Shown piece by piece: positions 45,494-54,036 of a stretch of DNA of 64,000 nt. The notes under the pieces were generated by a model, which worked only from the letters and a program-made list of their open reading frames with translations, was not told the DNA's origin and made no database searches. Source of the stretch: Flavobacteriaceae bacterium (GTDB taxonomy: Bacteria > Bacteroidota > Bacteroidia > Flavobacteriales > Flavobacteriaceae); the NCBI GenBank assembly GCA_027490305.1, contig JAIXYI010000006.1, positions 38,633-102,632 on the forward strand. Direction: 5' to 3'. Numbering within the stretch: position 1 is the first letter of the stretch; each line of letters opens with the position of its first letter. The position numbers and the translations under genes were made by a program.

Positions 45494-46666
45494 TTAGAAC
45501 GTATAACCTGTCCAGCTCAATTGTGCCGTGTCAGCTCCGCCTGTCGTTCCCGCTGAAACGTTAACAGTAGCGGCATTTGATCCCGGTTTGATGTCAGTAA
45601 GGTTCAGGTTAGCTCCGGTTGCCAGAACCGTGATGCTGGTGCCTGCTGCTGCGTCACCCAACGAGTCTGTACAGTCAACCAAGTCATCAGGAGCAGGGGC
45701 GTTTGCACCCCATTTTACCAATGTGTTGGTGATATTAGCGCCGCTCACGCGACGGATTTTGAATACGTCAGAGATTACTGCAGTCGAGTTGTTTACGATT
45801 GTAATGCCTGACAATACCGGGTTTGACTGTCCAGCTTGCGTTGGAGAGAGACCATCGAAATTTCCATCGGCCTCGATACCACGTGGGTCAGAAGAAACGG
45901 CTGTGTAAGAAGCTTCACGGATAGCATAAGCGTTCGAGACGTTGCCTACATACCCTTGTGTCCAGTCGATCATGTCGTCTTTGGCGTTTACTACCAATAG
46001 GTTGGATACGTCAACCGATCCGCCGAAGAATTCGATGGCGTCGTCGTCGCCATTGTAGATGGCGATGTTGTTGATGCTGGTTCCTTTACCTACGCCGTAA
46101 AGAGTCAGGCCGTTAAATTCTTTTTCACCGTTGATACGGGCACCTGAGTAGCTGATTTTAAGGTAAGCCAGCGATCCGGAGTTGTCGTTTACATTAGTAC
46201 CGCCGAAGAAGAAGTCTACTACTTCGGTAACCGCTGTACCACCCCCTGAGATAGGAGCATAACCGCAAATCAGGAGTCCACCCCAGTCACCTGGTTCAGG
46301 AGTAGTCGCGTTGGAAGTGAACACGATCGGGTTTGAAGCCGTGCCCACCGCGTTGAGTTTAGCACCTTGCTCAACGGCAAGGTAAACATTCGTTCCGCCG
46401 GCTGTGGCTTTGAAAGTTGCGCCCGGATCGATAGTCAGCGTGTAAGGAGCCTGAACAACCAGAGGCCCGTCAAGGATGTACGTACCGGCTGGAAGTTCGA
46501 TATCCGCGCCGATGTTCCCTTTTAATGAAGAAGCGTTGTAGTCGGGGTCACTCAGCGAGGTGATGACGCCATTGAGTTGTCCGTCGCCGCTGTTTGAATC
46601 GTCATCACTGCCACACGATGCAAGAAAAGCAGCCGCGAATGCCGAAAGGAAAAGAAATTTTTTCAT
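45494..46666 (-). CDS. Surface-exposed beta-helix lipoprotein
   Basis: This 390-residue protein has a lipoprotein signal peptide with lipobox LASC followed directly by SDDD, the type of acidic surface-export signal described for Bacteroidota lipoproteins. The body is made of short strands with Asp- and Gly-rich turns and reads as a right-handed parallel beta-helix (inference from pattern). It has no T9SS domain. It is 33 nt downstream of the TonB receptor on the same strand, so receptor and lipoprotein are one operon. By analogy to SusC/SusD pairs it may present substrate to the receptor, but it is not SusD-like. Confidence 0.82.
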   Translation of the reverse strand: MKKFLFLSAFAAAFLASCGSDDDSNSGDGQLNGVITSLSDPDYNASSLKGNIGADIELPAGTYILDGPLVVQAPYTLTIDPGATFKATAGGTNVYLAVEQGAKLNAVGTASNPIVFTSNATTPEPGDWGGLLICGYAPISGGGTAVTEVVDFFFGGTNVNDNSGSLAYLKISYSGARINGEKEFNGLTLYGVGKGTSINNIAIYNGDDDAIEFFGGSVDVSNLLVVNAKDDMIDWTQGYVGNVSNAYAIREASYTAVSSDPRGIEADGNFDGLSPTQAGQSNPVLSGITIVNNSTAVISDVFKIRRVSGANITNTLVKWGANAPAPDDLVDCTDSLGDAAAGTSITVLATGANLNLTDIKPGSNAATVNVSAGTTGGADTAQLSWTGYTF

Positions 46667-46699
46667 TGTAATCAATTATTAGAAGTAGTTAAAAATGTT

Positions 46700-49486
46700 T
46701 TATTTGAGTGTCCAGTTGATGCCAAGTCCTAAAAACAGGCCTTTTCTGTAATCGCTGATAGACTTGTCCGAAGTAACGCCAGCCAGGGTGGTGGCTTCCT
46801 GCGTAAGGCGGAATCTCGGATCCAGGATATTCTTTACAGAAAGGCTGATGCCAATCCCTGTTTTCTTTAGGTCGAGACGGTTGATAAAGTCGAGAGAGGG
46901 AATAGCTTTTTCTACGATATTCTGGCTGTCTGCCGTCCCGATTGCAAATACTTTATCATGGAAATAGTTGAAAACTGCCGTTGAAGTGAGTCCATAATTG
47001 TCATTTCCCTTTGTAAAGCTTAGGTCGGCATTAATCAGCAAAGGAGAAGCACCCTGAAGCCTACCGCGGCTCTCGGTAAACAGTACGGTGAATTTGTCAG
47101 ATGATATATCTTCCTGTGCTTGGTTGGTGTACAGGTATGAAGCGTTAAAGCCAAAGGAAAGATCGGTGGAACGAGCGTCACTACTAACGTTATACAATGA
47201 CTTACGTAGTTCGAGCTCTAAGCCCACGGCATAGGCCCATGGCAGGTTCACATATGAAAAATCGTTGCCGGCAGATGAAATCTTCACCCGGTTAATCGGG
47301 TCCTGAATGTATTTATAGAATCCGCCCAGGGAAACGATTTCCTTGTTTGAAAGATACCAGTCGTACTTGATATCGACGTTGATATTAGTAGATGGAATCA
47401 AATCCGGATTGCCCTGTTCAGACGAGTTTACGTCTTCGTAAAGGAATACAGCGGTTTCCTTAAACTGTGGCATGGTATACGTCTCACTTGCCGCAAAGCG
47501 GATGGCCTGTTTCTCGCCGAGGCTGTACTTCAGGCTCACGCTTGGAAGTACATACGTTTTTTCAATCTTGGAAGGGTCAATCGCCGGATTGTTGATACTG
47601 CTTCCGAGGTTGGTGTCCCAATCGACCGTTTGGCTGAAGTTCTCCGCACGCACACCAAATATGGCAACTAGTTTATCTGAAAAAGGATACGTTACCTGCG
47701 TGTAGCCACCAACGATTTTGCGATCTCCTTCATAGTGAAAGGGATCCAATGCGTTCGCACCTGCCCCGCGTTGGGTTTCCAAGTCGAAGCCCAGTGGTTT
47801 GCCAAGATCAAGACTTGTCTGGTTGAAGAAGCCTTCCGGATTGTTGATGTCAACAGGAAGCGGTTCGTCTGTGTCGTAGTTGACCTGCTCGAATTCGAAA
47901 TTACGTTTCGTGATACGTGCATCCGCACCAAATGAAAGTACTTTCTTTAGCTCTGCATCGGGTTCCAGTGTGTAAGACGCTTCCAGTCTTCCGGCCAAAT
48001 CATCTTCATCAAGCCGTGAGAAAAAGCGGTTGTTGAGTCCCGAAGAGTTACTTCCTACCAAATAACCACCACCCTTCGTGCCTGCGTAATCGAAATCATA
48101 AGAATTCGTACGGCGATCCGGTTCAGACCCGCGTATGAGGTTATATGCCGTTTTCAGGCTTAGGGAAAACCGGTCGGAAAACCGGTAGTCGGCCAACAAC
48201 TGGTTTACCAAAAGGTTGTTGTTGTTCATCTGTTGGCGGCGAATGAACGATTTGTCCGCGAAATCATTGTCATTGACATTGGTCGTGAATCCGCTGTAGT
48301 CACCCACCGATTGAGCATTATCGTGTATATACAAGGAGCTGAGTGCAATGCTCCGGCCTTGCCCAAATTTGTATTTGGTGTTTAGGAGCGCAGACTGGGT
48401 CGTTTTGTATTCATATCGCTTGGCCTGCATGTTTTGGCGATAGTCGCCTGCAGATGTTACTTGCCCTACAAGTCCTTCTTTGTATTGGAAGTCACTGTTG
48501 TTAGAGACTACGCCGAAGATCGAAAGGGAGCGTTCGTTAGCGAAATTGAACTTGCCCCCGCCAACGACGCTGAAGTCCGTATCGATGGTGTTGTCCTGGC
48601 TTTGCGGTTTGAAGCTCGTATCGAAACTATAGACGTTGAGTGAAGTAATTGGATTGTCTTTCCCGAATTTTGGCAGGCCGAAATAGTTGTAATTCCCATC
48701 CGCCACGATAAAATCCGATTTGATGGCGTTAGTGTTGTAGCCCGATCCGGCAGAAATCGAAAAATACTGTCGTTGGTCGAGTTCCTTTGATGCAATATTG
48801 ATATTGGCTCCACCAACATCGCCATAGAGGTTGGCGCCGAATGTTTTATTGATATCGATGCTTTTGATGATGTTCGAAGTAAAGAACTCAAGTGAGATGT
48901 TTTTGTATACCGGGTCTTCAGATGGTAGCGGCAATCCGTTGAGAGAAGTAGAGTTATACCGGTCGCCCAACCCGCGAACGAATACGTTGTTCACGCCTTC
49001 CTGCTTGGCTACGCCTACCGTTTTTGTAACGGCGGTCGCCGCATCATTTACGCCCTTCCGGGATAATTCCTGCGCGCCAATCGCCTGCTTCATTTCAACA
49101 GCATTTTTTTGCTCTAACAGGAGCGCTGTTTCTTTCTCGCGGCTCACTGCCGACTGGACTTTGACATCCTGAAGGGTAACACTGCCCGATCCGAGCGCGC
49201 GGTCAATAGTCACGGTTTCGTTGGCCTTGATGGTGACGGGCACTTCCAGAGATTCATACCCCACGAAACTTAAAACAAGCACATAGTCGCCTGGTTTGGC
49301 GCTGATAGAGTACTTACCGTCATTGCCGGTCGAAACGCCGATTGTCGTTCCTTTAAGTGAGACGCTTGCGAACGGAAGTGGCTCGTTCTGAAGGTCTTTG
49401 TCTGTGATTGTTCCTGCTACGGTTCCGTTTTGTGCGAATGTCGCCACGCTAACGAACAGCATCAGGATAAAAAGTGTAACACGCAT
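46700..49486 (-). CDS. TonB-dependent receptor with carboxypeptidase-like regulatory domain
   Basis: This 928-residue outer-membrane receptor starts with a signal peptide (MRVTLFILML, ending FAQ). It then has a CarboxypepD_reg-like domain (about 22-100), a plug (about 110-220 with VFVRGLGDRYNSTSLNG) and a 22-strand-type barrel ending in an aromatic-rich strand (LFLGLGINWTLK). It should take up a nutrient using TonB-ExbBD energy. The ATG at 49486 is chosen because it begins the signal peptide; the frame upstream starts with TTG. It diverges from a PhoB-type regulator, with shared operator repeats between them. Confidence 0.93.
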   Translation of the reverse strand: MRVTLFILMLFVSVATFAQNGTVAGTITDKDLQNEPLPFASVSLKGTTIGVSTGNDGKYSISAKPGDYVLVLSFVGYESLEVPVTIKANETVTIDRALGSGSVTLQDVKVQSAVSREKETALLLEQKNAVEMKQAIGAQELSRKGVNDAATAVTKTVGVAKQEGVNNVFVRGLGDRYNSTSLNGLPLPSEDPVYKNISLEFFTSNIIKSIDINKTFGANLYGDVGGANINIASKELDQRQYFSISAGSGYNTNAIKSDFIVADGNYNYFGLPKFGKDNPITSLNVYSFDTSFKPQSQDNTIDTDFSVVGGGKFNFANERSLSIFGVVSNNSDFQYKEGLVGQVTSAGDYRQNMQAKRYEYKTTQSALLNTKYKFGQGRSIALSSLYIHDNAQSVGDYSGFTTNVNDNDFADKSFIRRQQMNNNNLLVNQLLADYRFSDRFSLSLKTAYNLIRGSEPDRRTNSYDFDYAGTKGGGYLVGSNSSGLNNRFFSRLDEDDLAGRLEASYTLEPDAELKKVLSFGADARITKRNFEFEQVNYDTDEPLPVDINNPEGFFNQTSLDLGKPLGFDLETQRGAGANALDPFHYEGDRKIVGGYTQVTYPFSDKLVAIFGVRAENFSQTVDWDTNLGSSINNPAIDPSKIEKTYVLPSVSLKYSLGEKQAIRFAASETYTMPQFKETAVFLYEDVNSSEQGNPDLIPSTNINVDIKYDWYLSNKEIVSLGGFYKYIQDPINRVKISSAGNDFSYVNLPWAYAVGLELELRKSLYNVSSDARSTDLSFGFNASYLYTNQAQEDISSDKFTVLFTESRGRLQGASPLLINADLSFTKGNDNYGLTSTAVFNYFHDKVFAIGTADSQNIVEKAIPSLDFINRLDLKKTGIGISLSVKNILDPRFRLTQEATTLAGVTSDKSISDYRKGLFLGLGINWTLK

Positions 49487-49510
49487 TTTAGTCAGTTTTG
49501 ATTTTCGGTG

Positions 49511-49518
49511 CAAAGGAA
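49511..49518 (-). promoter_or_regulatory. Near-consensus -7 element of the TonB receptor operon
   Basis: On the minus strand TTCCTTTG differs from TAnnTTTG by one base. It lies 24 nt before the ATG and 20 nt from the first GTTAA-type heptamer, as expected for an activated promoter. Confidence 0.55.
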
Positions 49519-49538
49519 CGCTCGCAGTATAACGTGCA

Positions 49539-49608
49539 TGTTAACTGGGAATTACCGTTGGGTATCTAAAATGTTAACAGAAGGTTAAGCCATTAAATAA
49601 CGGTTAAG
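49539..49608. promoter_or_regulatory. Candidate operator: 11-bp-phased heptamer repeats
   Basis: TGTTAAC occurs at 49539-49545 and 49572-49578, and GGTTAAG at 49583-49589 and 49602-49608. Offsets between the first three are 33 and 11 bp, so they sit on one face of the helix; weaker matches fill 49550 and 49561. Tandem 7-bp boxes with a 4-bp spacer are the classical binding layout of OmpR/PhoB-type regulators, one of which is encoded next door. Confidence 0.68.
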
Positions 49609-49669
49609 CGCGATTTTCACATTTTCTTTTATATTTACATTTACACCTGCAAACCAAATTTGCTTCCCC

Positions 49670-50356
49670 ATGAAGAAAAAAGACATCCGGATCCTGCTGG
49701 TGGACGACGAAGCCGACATCCTCGAAATCGTAGGCTACAACCTGGCACAGGAAGGCTACCAAATACTGACTGCGTCAAACGGTAAGGAAGCGGTGGCGAA
49801 AGCCCGCAAGGAATTGCCGCACCTGATCATCATGGACGTCATGATGCCGGAAATGGACGGAATGGAGGCTGTGGAAACCATCCGCAAGATGCCGGAGATG
49901 GCGAACGTCATTATCACCTTCCTCACCGCCCGCAGCGAAGACTACTCGCAGGTGGCAGGTTTCGACGCCGGTGCCGATGATTACATCACCAAGCCTATCA
50001 AGCCTAAATTGCTCGTCAGTAAGGTAAAGGCCTTGCTGCGCCGTCTCAAAGATGACGACGGGCAATCGGAAAACCTGAATGTGGGCACCATCGAAATCAA
50101 CCGCGAAGAGTATAAAATCGTGAAAGACGGGCGGGAGATCATCCTGCCGCGGAAGGAGTTCGAACTCTTTTACCTTCTGGCGTCCAAACCGGGCAAGGTG
50201 TTCAAGCGCGAGGAAATACTCGACAAGGTCTGGGGGAACGAGGTCATCGTTGGTGGCCGCACCATCGACGTCCACATCCGGAAATTGCGTGAGAAAATCG
50301 GTGACGACTACTTCCGTACCATCAAGGGCGTGGGCTACAAATTTGAGATTGGATGA
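49670..50356 (+). CDS. OmpR/PhoB-family response regulator
   Basis: This 228-residue regulator has a receiver domain (acidic pocket Asp12-Asp13, phosphoacceptor Asp56 in IIMDVMMP) and a C-terminal winged helix of the OmpR type (VHIRKLREKIGDDYFRTIKGVGYKFE). It is phosphorylated by the kinase encoded immediately downstream with a 4-nt overlap (ATGA at 50353-50356). Its gene is divergent from the TonB receptor, with phased repeats between. A near -7 sequence (TATATTTA, 49630-49637) precedes it. PhoB is the closest family by domain layout, but the signal is inference. Confidence 0.92.
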   Translation: MKKKDIRILLVDDEADILEIVGYNLAQEGYQILTASNGKEAVAKARKELPHLIIMDVMMPEMDGMEAVETIRKMPEMANVIITFLTARSEDYSQVAGFDAGADDYITKPIKPKLLVSKVKALLRRLKDDDGQSENLNVGTIEINREEYKIVKDGREIILPRKEFELFYLLASKPGKVFKREEILDKVWGNEVIVGGRTIDVHIRKLREKIGDDYFRTIKGVGYKFEIG

Positions 50357-51408
50357 GCCTGAACTTCAAGAAGTCATATAAATTTGCCCTAAAATCGTCG
50401 TTATACGTTTCTGTTTTCGCCACGTCGCTGGCCGGCATTGTTGAGTACTTCTTTTTCTTCACCGATTGGCCTTCCTTCACCGCTTTCCTGGCGGCCCTCG
50501 GCATCCCGCTTTTTATTTTCTCTTTTTTCGTGATCCAGTATCGGGTGGAGGTCTTTATTTACCGCCGGGTCAAGAAAATCTACGACGACGTGTCGTTTCT
50601 CGATGCCAGTTCCCTTCGCAAGCAGCCTATTACCACCGATATGGCAACCCTCACCCGTGAGGTGAAGAAGTTCGCCACAGAGAAAAAGATCGAAATTGAA
50701 ACCCTGAAGGAGCGGGAGGAGTACCGCCGCGAATTTCTCGGGAATGTATCCCACGAACTCAAAACGCCTCTTTTTACCGTCCAGGGCTACCTGTTGACGT
50801 TGCTCGACGGCGCGATGAACGATAAGAACATCCGCAAGAAATACCTGCAACGGGCCGAAAAAGGCGTTGAGCGGCTGATTTACATCGTGCAGGATCTCGA
50901 CATGATCACCAAGCTCGAAACCGGCACCGTCAGTTTGTCCATTTCCGAATTCAACATCATAGAAGTGGTGCAGGCCGTTTTCGATTTGCTCGAAATGAAA
51001 GCGGAGCAGAAGAATATCATCCTCACGTTCGACAATAAATACGTGCGGCCCATTATGGTGGCGGCCGACCGCGAGAAGGTGCAGCAGGTGGTCATGAACC
51101 TGGTAGTCAACGCCATCAAATACGGCCGTCAGAACGGATCGGTGGAGGTTGGATTCGAAGACCTTACCGAAGAAAAAATGATCGTACGCGTCACCGACGA
51201 CGGCGAAGGCATTGAAAAACACCACATCCCGCGCTTATTTGAACGTTTTTACCGTGTGGATAAAAGCGGAGGTCGTGAGGAAGGCGGTTCCGGACTCGGG
51301 CTCTCCATCGTCAAGCACATCGTGGAAGCGCACGACGAGGCTATTTTCGTGGAAAGTACGCCCGGAAAAGGGTCGGAATTCTCATTTACCCTCGAAAAGG
51401 CAAAATAG
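50353..51408 (+). CDS. Membrane sensor histidine kinase, PhoR-like
   Basis: This 351-residue kinase has two membrane segments near the N-terminus (about 15-35 and 43-63), a short linker, a HisKA domain with His134 in NVSHELKTPL, and a HATPase domain (NAIKYG, DDGEGI, GSGLGLSIVKHIV). There is little periplasmic loop between the membrane segments, so it may sense a membrane partner, as PhoR does with the phosphate transporter. It is translationally coupled to the regulator. Its 3' end overlaps the convergent glycosyltransferase by 27 nt. Confidence 0.9.
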   Translation: MSLNFKKSYKFALKSSLYVSVFATSLAGIVEYFFFFTDWPSFTAFLAALGIPLFIFSFFVIQYRVEVFIYRRVKKIYDDVSFLDASSLRKQPITTDMATLTREVKKFATEKKIEIETLKEREEYRREFLGNVSHELKTPLFTVQGYLLTLLDGAMNDKNIRKKYLQRAEKGVERLIYIVQDLDMITKLETGTVSLSISEFNIIEVVQAVFDLLEMKAEQKNIILTFDNKYVRPIMVAADREKVQQVVMNLVVNAIKYGRQNGSVEVGFEDLTEEKMIVRVTDDGEGIEKHHIPRLFERFYRVDKSGGREEGGSGLGLSIVKHIVEAHDEAIFVESTPGKGSEFSFTLEKAK

Positions 51409-52446
51409 CTTCTTCCAGTCGATGGAGCTTTTCTTTTTCGGGAGCCCCGCATACAACACCACGTCGTCCAATTGCGAAATTCGAAATTTGTCCTGCGTGG
51501 CATACGGCAGCAACCCTTCTTTCTTCAAGCGGCGCGCCAGGTATTCCTGCTCGGTTTGTCCGGGCGTTGGAATAAGGAAGGCTTTCTTTCCCAGTTTCGC
51601 GAGGTCCATCAGTGTGGTGTAGCCCGAACGGCAGATCACAACGCCACTTTCGTTGAACGCCTGCTGCAACTCCTCCGATCCCATATAATTATAAAAAGTG
51701 ATGGAACCTTCCTGCGATATGACCTGTTCAGCTTCGACGACGCCTCTCACAAACAAAACGCGATTGGGGTAGTCGGTGAGTTCGTGGCGGAGGATTTCTT
51801 CTAGCATGCCCCTTTGCGGTTCAGGTCCCGACAGGATGACCATAACGTCGTATTTTCGTTGCAACGGCTGTTTTTCGAGTCGGCTCAACGGGCCGAGGTA
51901 GCGGAGTTTCAATCCGGTTTTCGTCAGGTGGCCCAGCTTGCCCGAAAGATTCGGCTTCTTTTCGAAATCCGGAATCCAGCATTCGGTGAACTTTTTCACC
52001 ACGGCCCGGTGCAGTTGGGTGGTAATCCAGGAAGTGTTGCCCGATAGCACGTTCAATTGGTGTGTCATGAAGACCGACGGCACTTTTTTGCTGAACACGC
52101 CCAGGCGGTTATCTGAGATGATGCCGTCCAGGTCATATTCCTTCACCCATCCTTTCACGATGCGGTGTTCGTCGAGCACGGCTTCGATCATACGCGGACT
52201 GTTCTTCAACAATTTCCATTTGAAATTCCGTCCTTCCTTGGCATATTCAATTTGATAGGAGGGAAGTTCGAGCAGCGTATCGTCTGGGAATTCTTTTTTC
52301 AAAAGGTCAAGTGCCTGTCCGTCGGAAGCGAGTATCGGACGGAAACCCAGTGCTTTCAGCTCGCGGATGATGGGAATACAGCGGGCGGCATGGCCCAAAC
52401 CCCAGTTCAAAGGGGCGACAAGGATGGTTGTAGGGCGTTGGTCCAC
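51382..52446 (-). CDS. MurG-like (GT-B fold) glycosyltransferase
   Basis: This 354-residue protein has the N-terminal LNWGLGHAARC motif (glycine-rich GxGH) and a C-terminal nucleotide-sugar segment (SGYTTLMDLAKLGKKAFLIPTPGQTEQEYLA) as in GT-B enzymes of the MurG/UDP-GlcNAc-transferase type. The acceptor is not known. Start is GTG at 52446, matching the usual N-terminus ILVAPLNWGLGHA. It has an exact -7 promoter on its strand, is divergent from trmB and overlaps the kinase gene by 27 nt. Confidence 0.88.
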   Translation of the reverse strand: MDQRPTTILVAPLNWGLGHAARCIPIIRELKALGFRPILASDGQALDLLKKEFPDDTLLELPSYQIEYAKEGRNFKWKLLKNSPRMIEAVLDEHRIVKGWVKEYDLDGIISDNRLGVFSKKVPSVFMTHQLNVLSGNTSWITTQLHRAVVKKFTECWIPDFEKKPNLSGKLGHLTKTGLKLRYLGPLSRLEKQPLQRKYDVMVILSGPEPQRGMLEEILRHELTDYPNRVLFVRGVVEAEQVISQEGSITFYNYMGSEELQQAFNESGVVICRSGYTTLMDLAKLGKKAFLIPTPGQTEQEYLARRLKKEGLLPYATQDKFRISQLDDVVLYAGLPKKKSSIDWKKLFCLFEGK

Positions 52447-52463
52447 AGTCAGAAACGTTTTGG

Positions 52464-52471
52464 CAAAAGTA
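52464..52471 (-). promoter_or_regulatory. Promoter -7 element of the GT-B gene
   Basis: TACTTTTG on the minus strand is an exact match 17 nt upstream of the start codon. Confidence 0.68.
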
Positions 52472-52478
52472 GGGCTAT

Positions 52479-52507
52479 TTGCCGTCCGCGAGATTTCCTT
52501 ACTTTTG
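52479..52507 (+). promoter_or_regulatory. Promoter of trmB
   Basis: TTG (52479-52481) and TACTTTTG (52500-52507) are 18 nt apart, a full consensus promoter. It is divergent from the GT-B gene's promoter. Confidence 0.78.
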
Positions 52508-52528
52508 CCGAATCATTAAATTATCCCT

Positions 52529-53200
52529 GTGGGAAGCAAAAACAAACTCAAGCGATTTAACGAAAACGAAACCTTCGACAACGTCGTCCAGCCCACGCGC
52601 GACGATATGGTAAACGGTGTTTTTCCGCACAAAGGCAAATGGCGCGACTTCTTCGGCAACGAAAACCCCATCGTATTGGAACTGGGATGTGGAAAAGGGG
52701 AATACACTGTCGGACTCGCCTCGCGTTTCTCCGACAAGAACTTCATCGGCATCGACATCAAAGGCGCGCGGTTTTGGCGCGGAGCGAAGGAAGCACTACA
52801 GTCGGGCATCGGCAACGCCGCGTTCCTGCGGACACAGATCGAGTTGGTGGAATACGCCTTCGCGGAAGCGGAAGTAGATGAAATCTGGATTACGTTTCCC
52901 GATCCGCAGATCAAATACAAACGCACCAAGCACCGGATGACGAATGCCTCGTTTTTGGAGCGGTATAAAAAAATCCTCAAGCCCGGCGGACTCATGCACC
53001 TGAAGACCGACAGCGAATTCATGCACGGGTATACGCTGGGGTTGCTTCACGGACTCGGACACGAGGTCTTGTATGCCAACCACAACATTTACCGAAACGA
53101 GGGTGCCCCGGCGGAAGTTACTGGAATACAGACATTTTACGAGTCGCAATATTTGGAAGTTAACAAACCGATTACGTATATTCGGTTTCGGATTAATTAG
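52529..53200 (+). CDS. trmB: tRNA (guanosine(46)-N7)-methyltransferase
   Basis: This 223-residue SAM-dependent methyltransferase modifies G46 of tRNAs. The SAM site ELGCGKGEYT (near 50-59), NFIGIDIKGAR near 72-82 and the PDPQIKYKRTKHRM segment (near 127-140) are family hallmarks. It uses a GTG start (52529-52531). A consensus promoter precedes it. After the stop comes a repeat-rich gap. Confidence 0.94.
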   Translation: MGSKNKLKRFNENETFDNVVQPTRDDMVNGVFPHKGKWRDFFGNENPIVLELGCGKGEYTVGLASRFSDKNFIGIDIKGARFWRGAKEALQSGIGNAAFLRTQIELVEYAFAEAEVDEIWITFPDPQIKYKRTKHRMTNASFLERYKKILKPGGLMHLKTDSEFMHGYTLGLLHGLGHEVLYANHNIYRNEGAPAEVTGIQTFYESQYLEVNKPITYIRFRIN

Positions 53201-53403
53201 CGAGTTGAGGAGCGGGTAGCAAGGAGCGAGTAGCAAGGAGCCAGTAGCAAGTATCGAGGAGCGAGTAGCAAGATCTAACGCCCAAGTGACAACGGGTCTG
53301 GTGCCTGAAATCGTCTAAGGAAGCCACTACGTTCTTTAGTCTTTACTCTTTGCTCTTTCTTCTCGACTCACAGCTCTTTTTCTAATCTCCGCCACCACCA
53401 CCT
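53201..53403. repeat. 14-mer repeat island before the LysE-type gene
   Basis: Units related to AGGAGCGAGTAGCA lie at 53208-53221, 53222-53235, 53236-53249 and, after a 7-nt insert, 53257-53270. A T-rich inverted partner (ctttactctttgctctttcttc) is near 53341-53375. No ORF is seen. Confidence 0.72.
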
Positions 53404-54036
53404 ATGTATTACCTCACGCCGCTTTTTATCGGCTTTGCTTCAGCCACACTGGGCATCACCCCGCCCGGACTTATCAACATGACCGTGGCGAAGGTGGCGT
53501 TGAACGAAGGCAAGGTGCGTGCCTTGGTGTTTGCCGCGGGTGCGAGTGTGGTCGTGCTGATGCAGTCGCTTGTAGCCCTGCTCTTTGCCCGTTATATCAA
53601 CACCCATCCGGGCGTAGTGATTTTATTGCGTGAAGCCGGACTCGCGGTTTTCCTGGTGCTGACCGTCTATTTTTTCTTTTTTGCCCAGAAGCCAAAGCCC
53701 GTGCGGGAAGTGACCAAACTCAAGAGTAAGAAAAGCCGTTTTTTCCTCGGGATGTTACTGTCGGCGTTGAACTTTTTCCCGATTCCGTTTTACGTATTCC
53801 TAAGTGTCACGCTGTCGAGCTACCAGTATTTTTCGTTTGAGAAACTGTTCGTCTCGACCTTCTCAATTGGCACCGCAACGGGGTCGTTTTTCGGTTTTTA
53901 CTGTTATGTGGCGTTTTTCAGTAAACTCGAATCGCGTACGGCCGGACTTATCCGCAACATGAATTATATCATCGGGTCCATTACCTTGTTGATTTCGCTG
54001 ATTACCATCGTCAACATCATCCGATACTACTACTGA
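53404..54036 (+). CDS. LysE-family exporter
   Basis: This 210-residue transporter has about six membrane segments and the N-terminal motif GITPPGLINMTVAK typical of LysE/RhtB. The family exports amino acids such as lysine, arginine or homoserine lactone; the substrate here is open. Its stop overlaps the ATG of the ATL gene (TGATG at 54034-54038), a tight operon link. Confidence 0.85.
   Translation: MYYLTPLFIGFASATLGITPPGLINMTVAKVALNEGKVRALVFAAGASVVVLMQSLVALLFARYINTHPGVVILLREAGLAVFLVLTVYFFFFAQKPKPVREVTKLKSKKSRFFLGMLLSALNFFPIPFYVFLSVTLSSYQYFSFEKLFVSTFSIGTATGSFFGFYCYVAFFSKLESRTAGLIRNMNYIIGSITLLISLITIVNIIRYYY

Noticed and set aside
50401..51225. 274-codon minus-strand ORF inside the kinase gene
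   Set aside because: Antisense to well-conserved HisKA and HATPase motifs; histidine-rich shadow composition.
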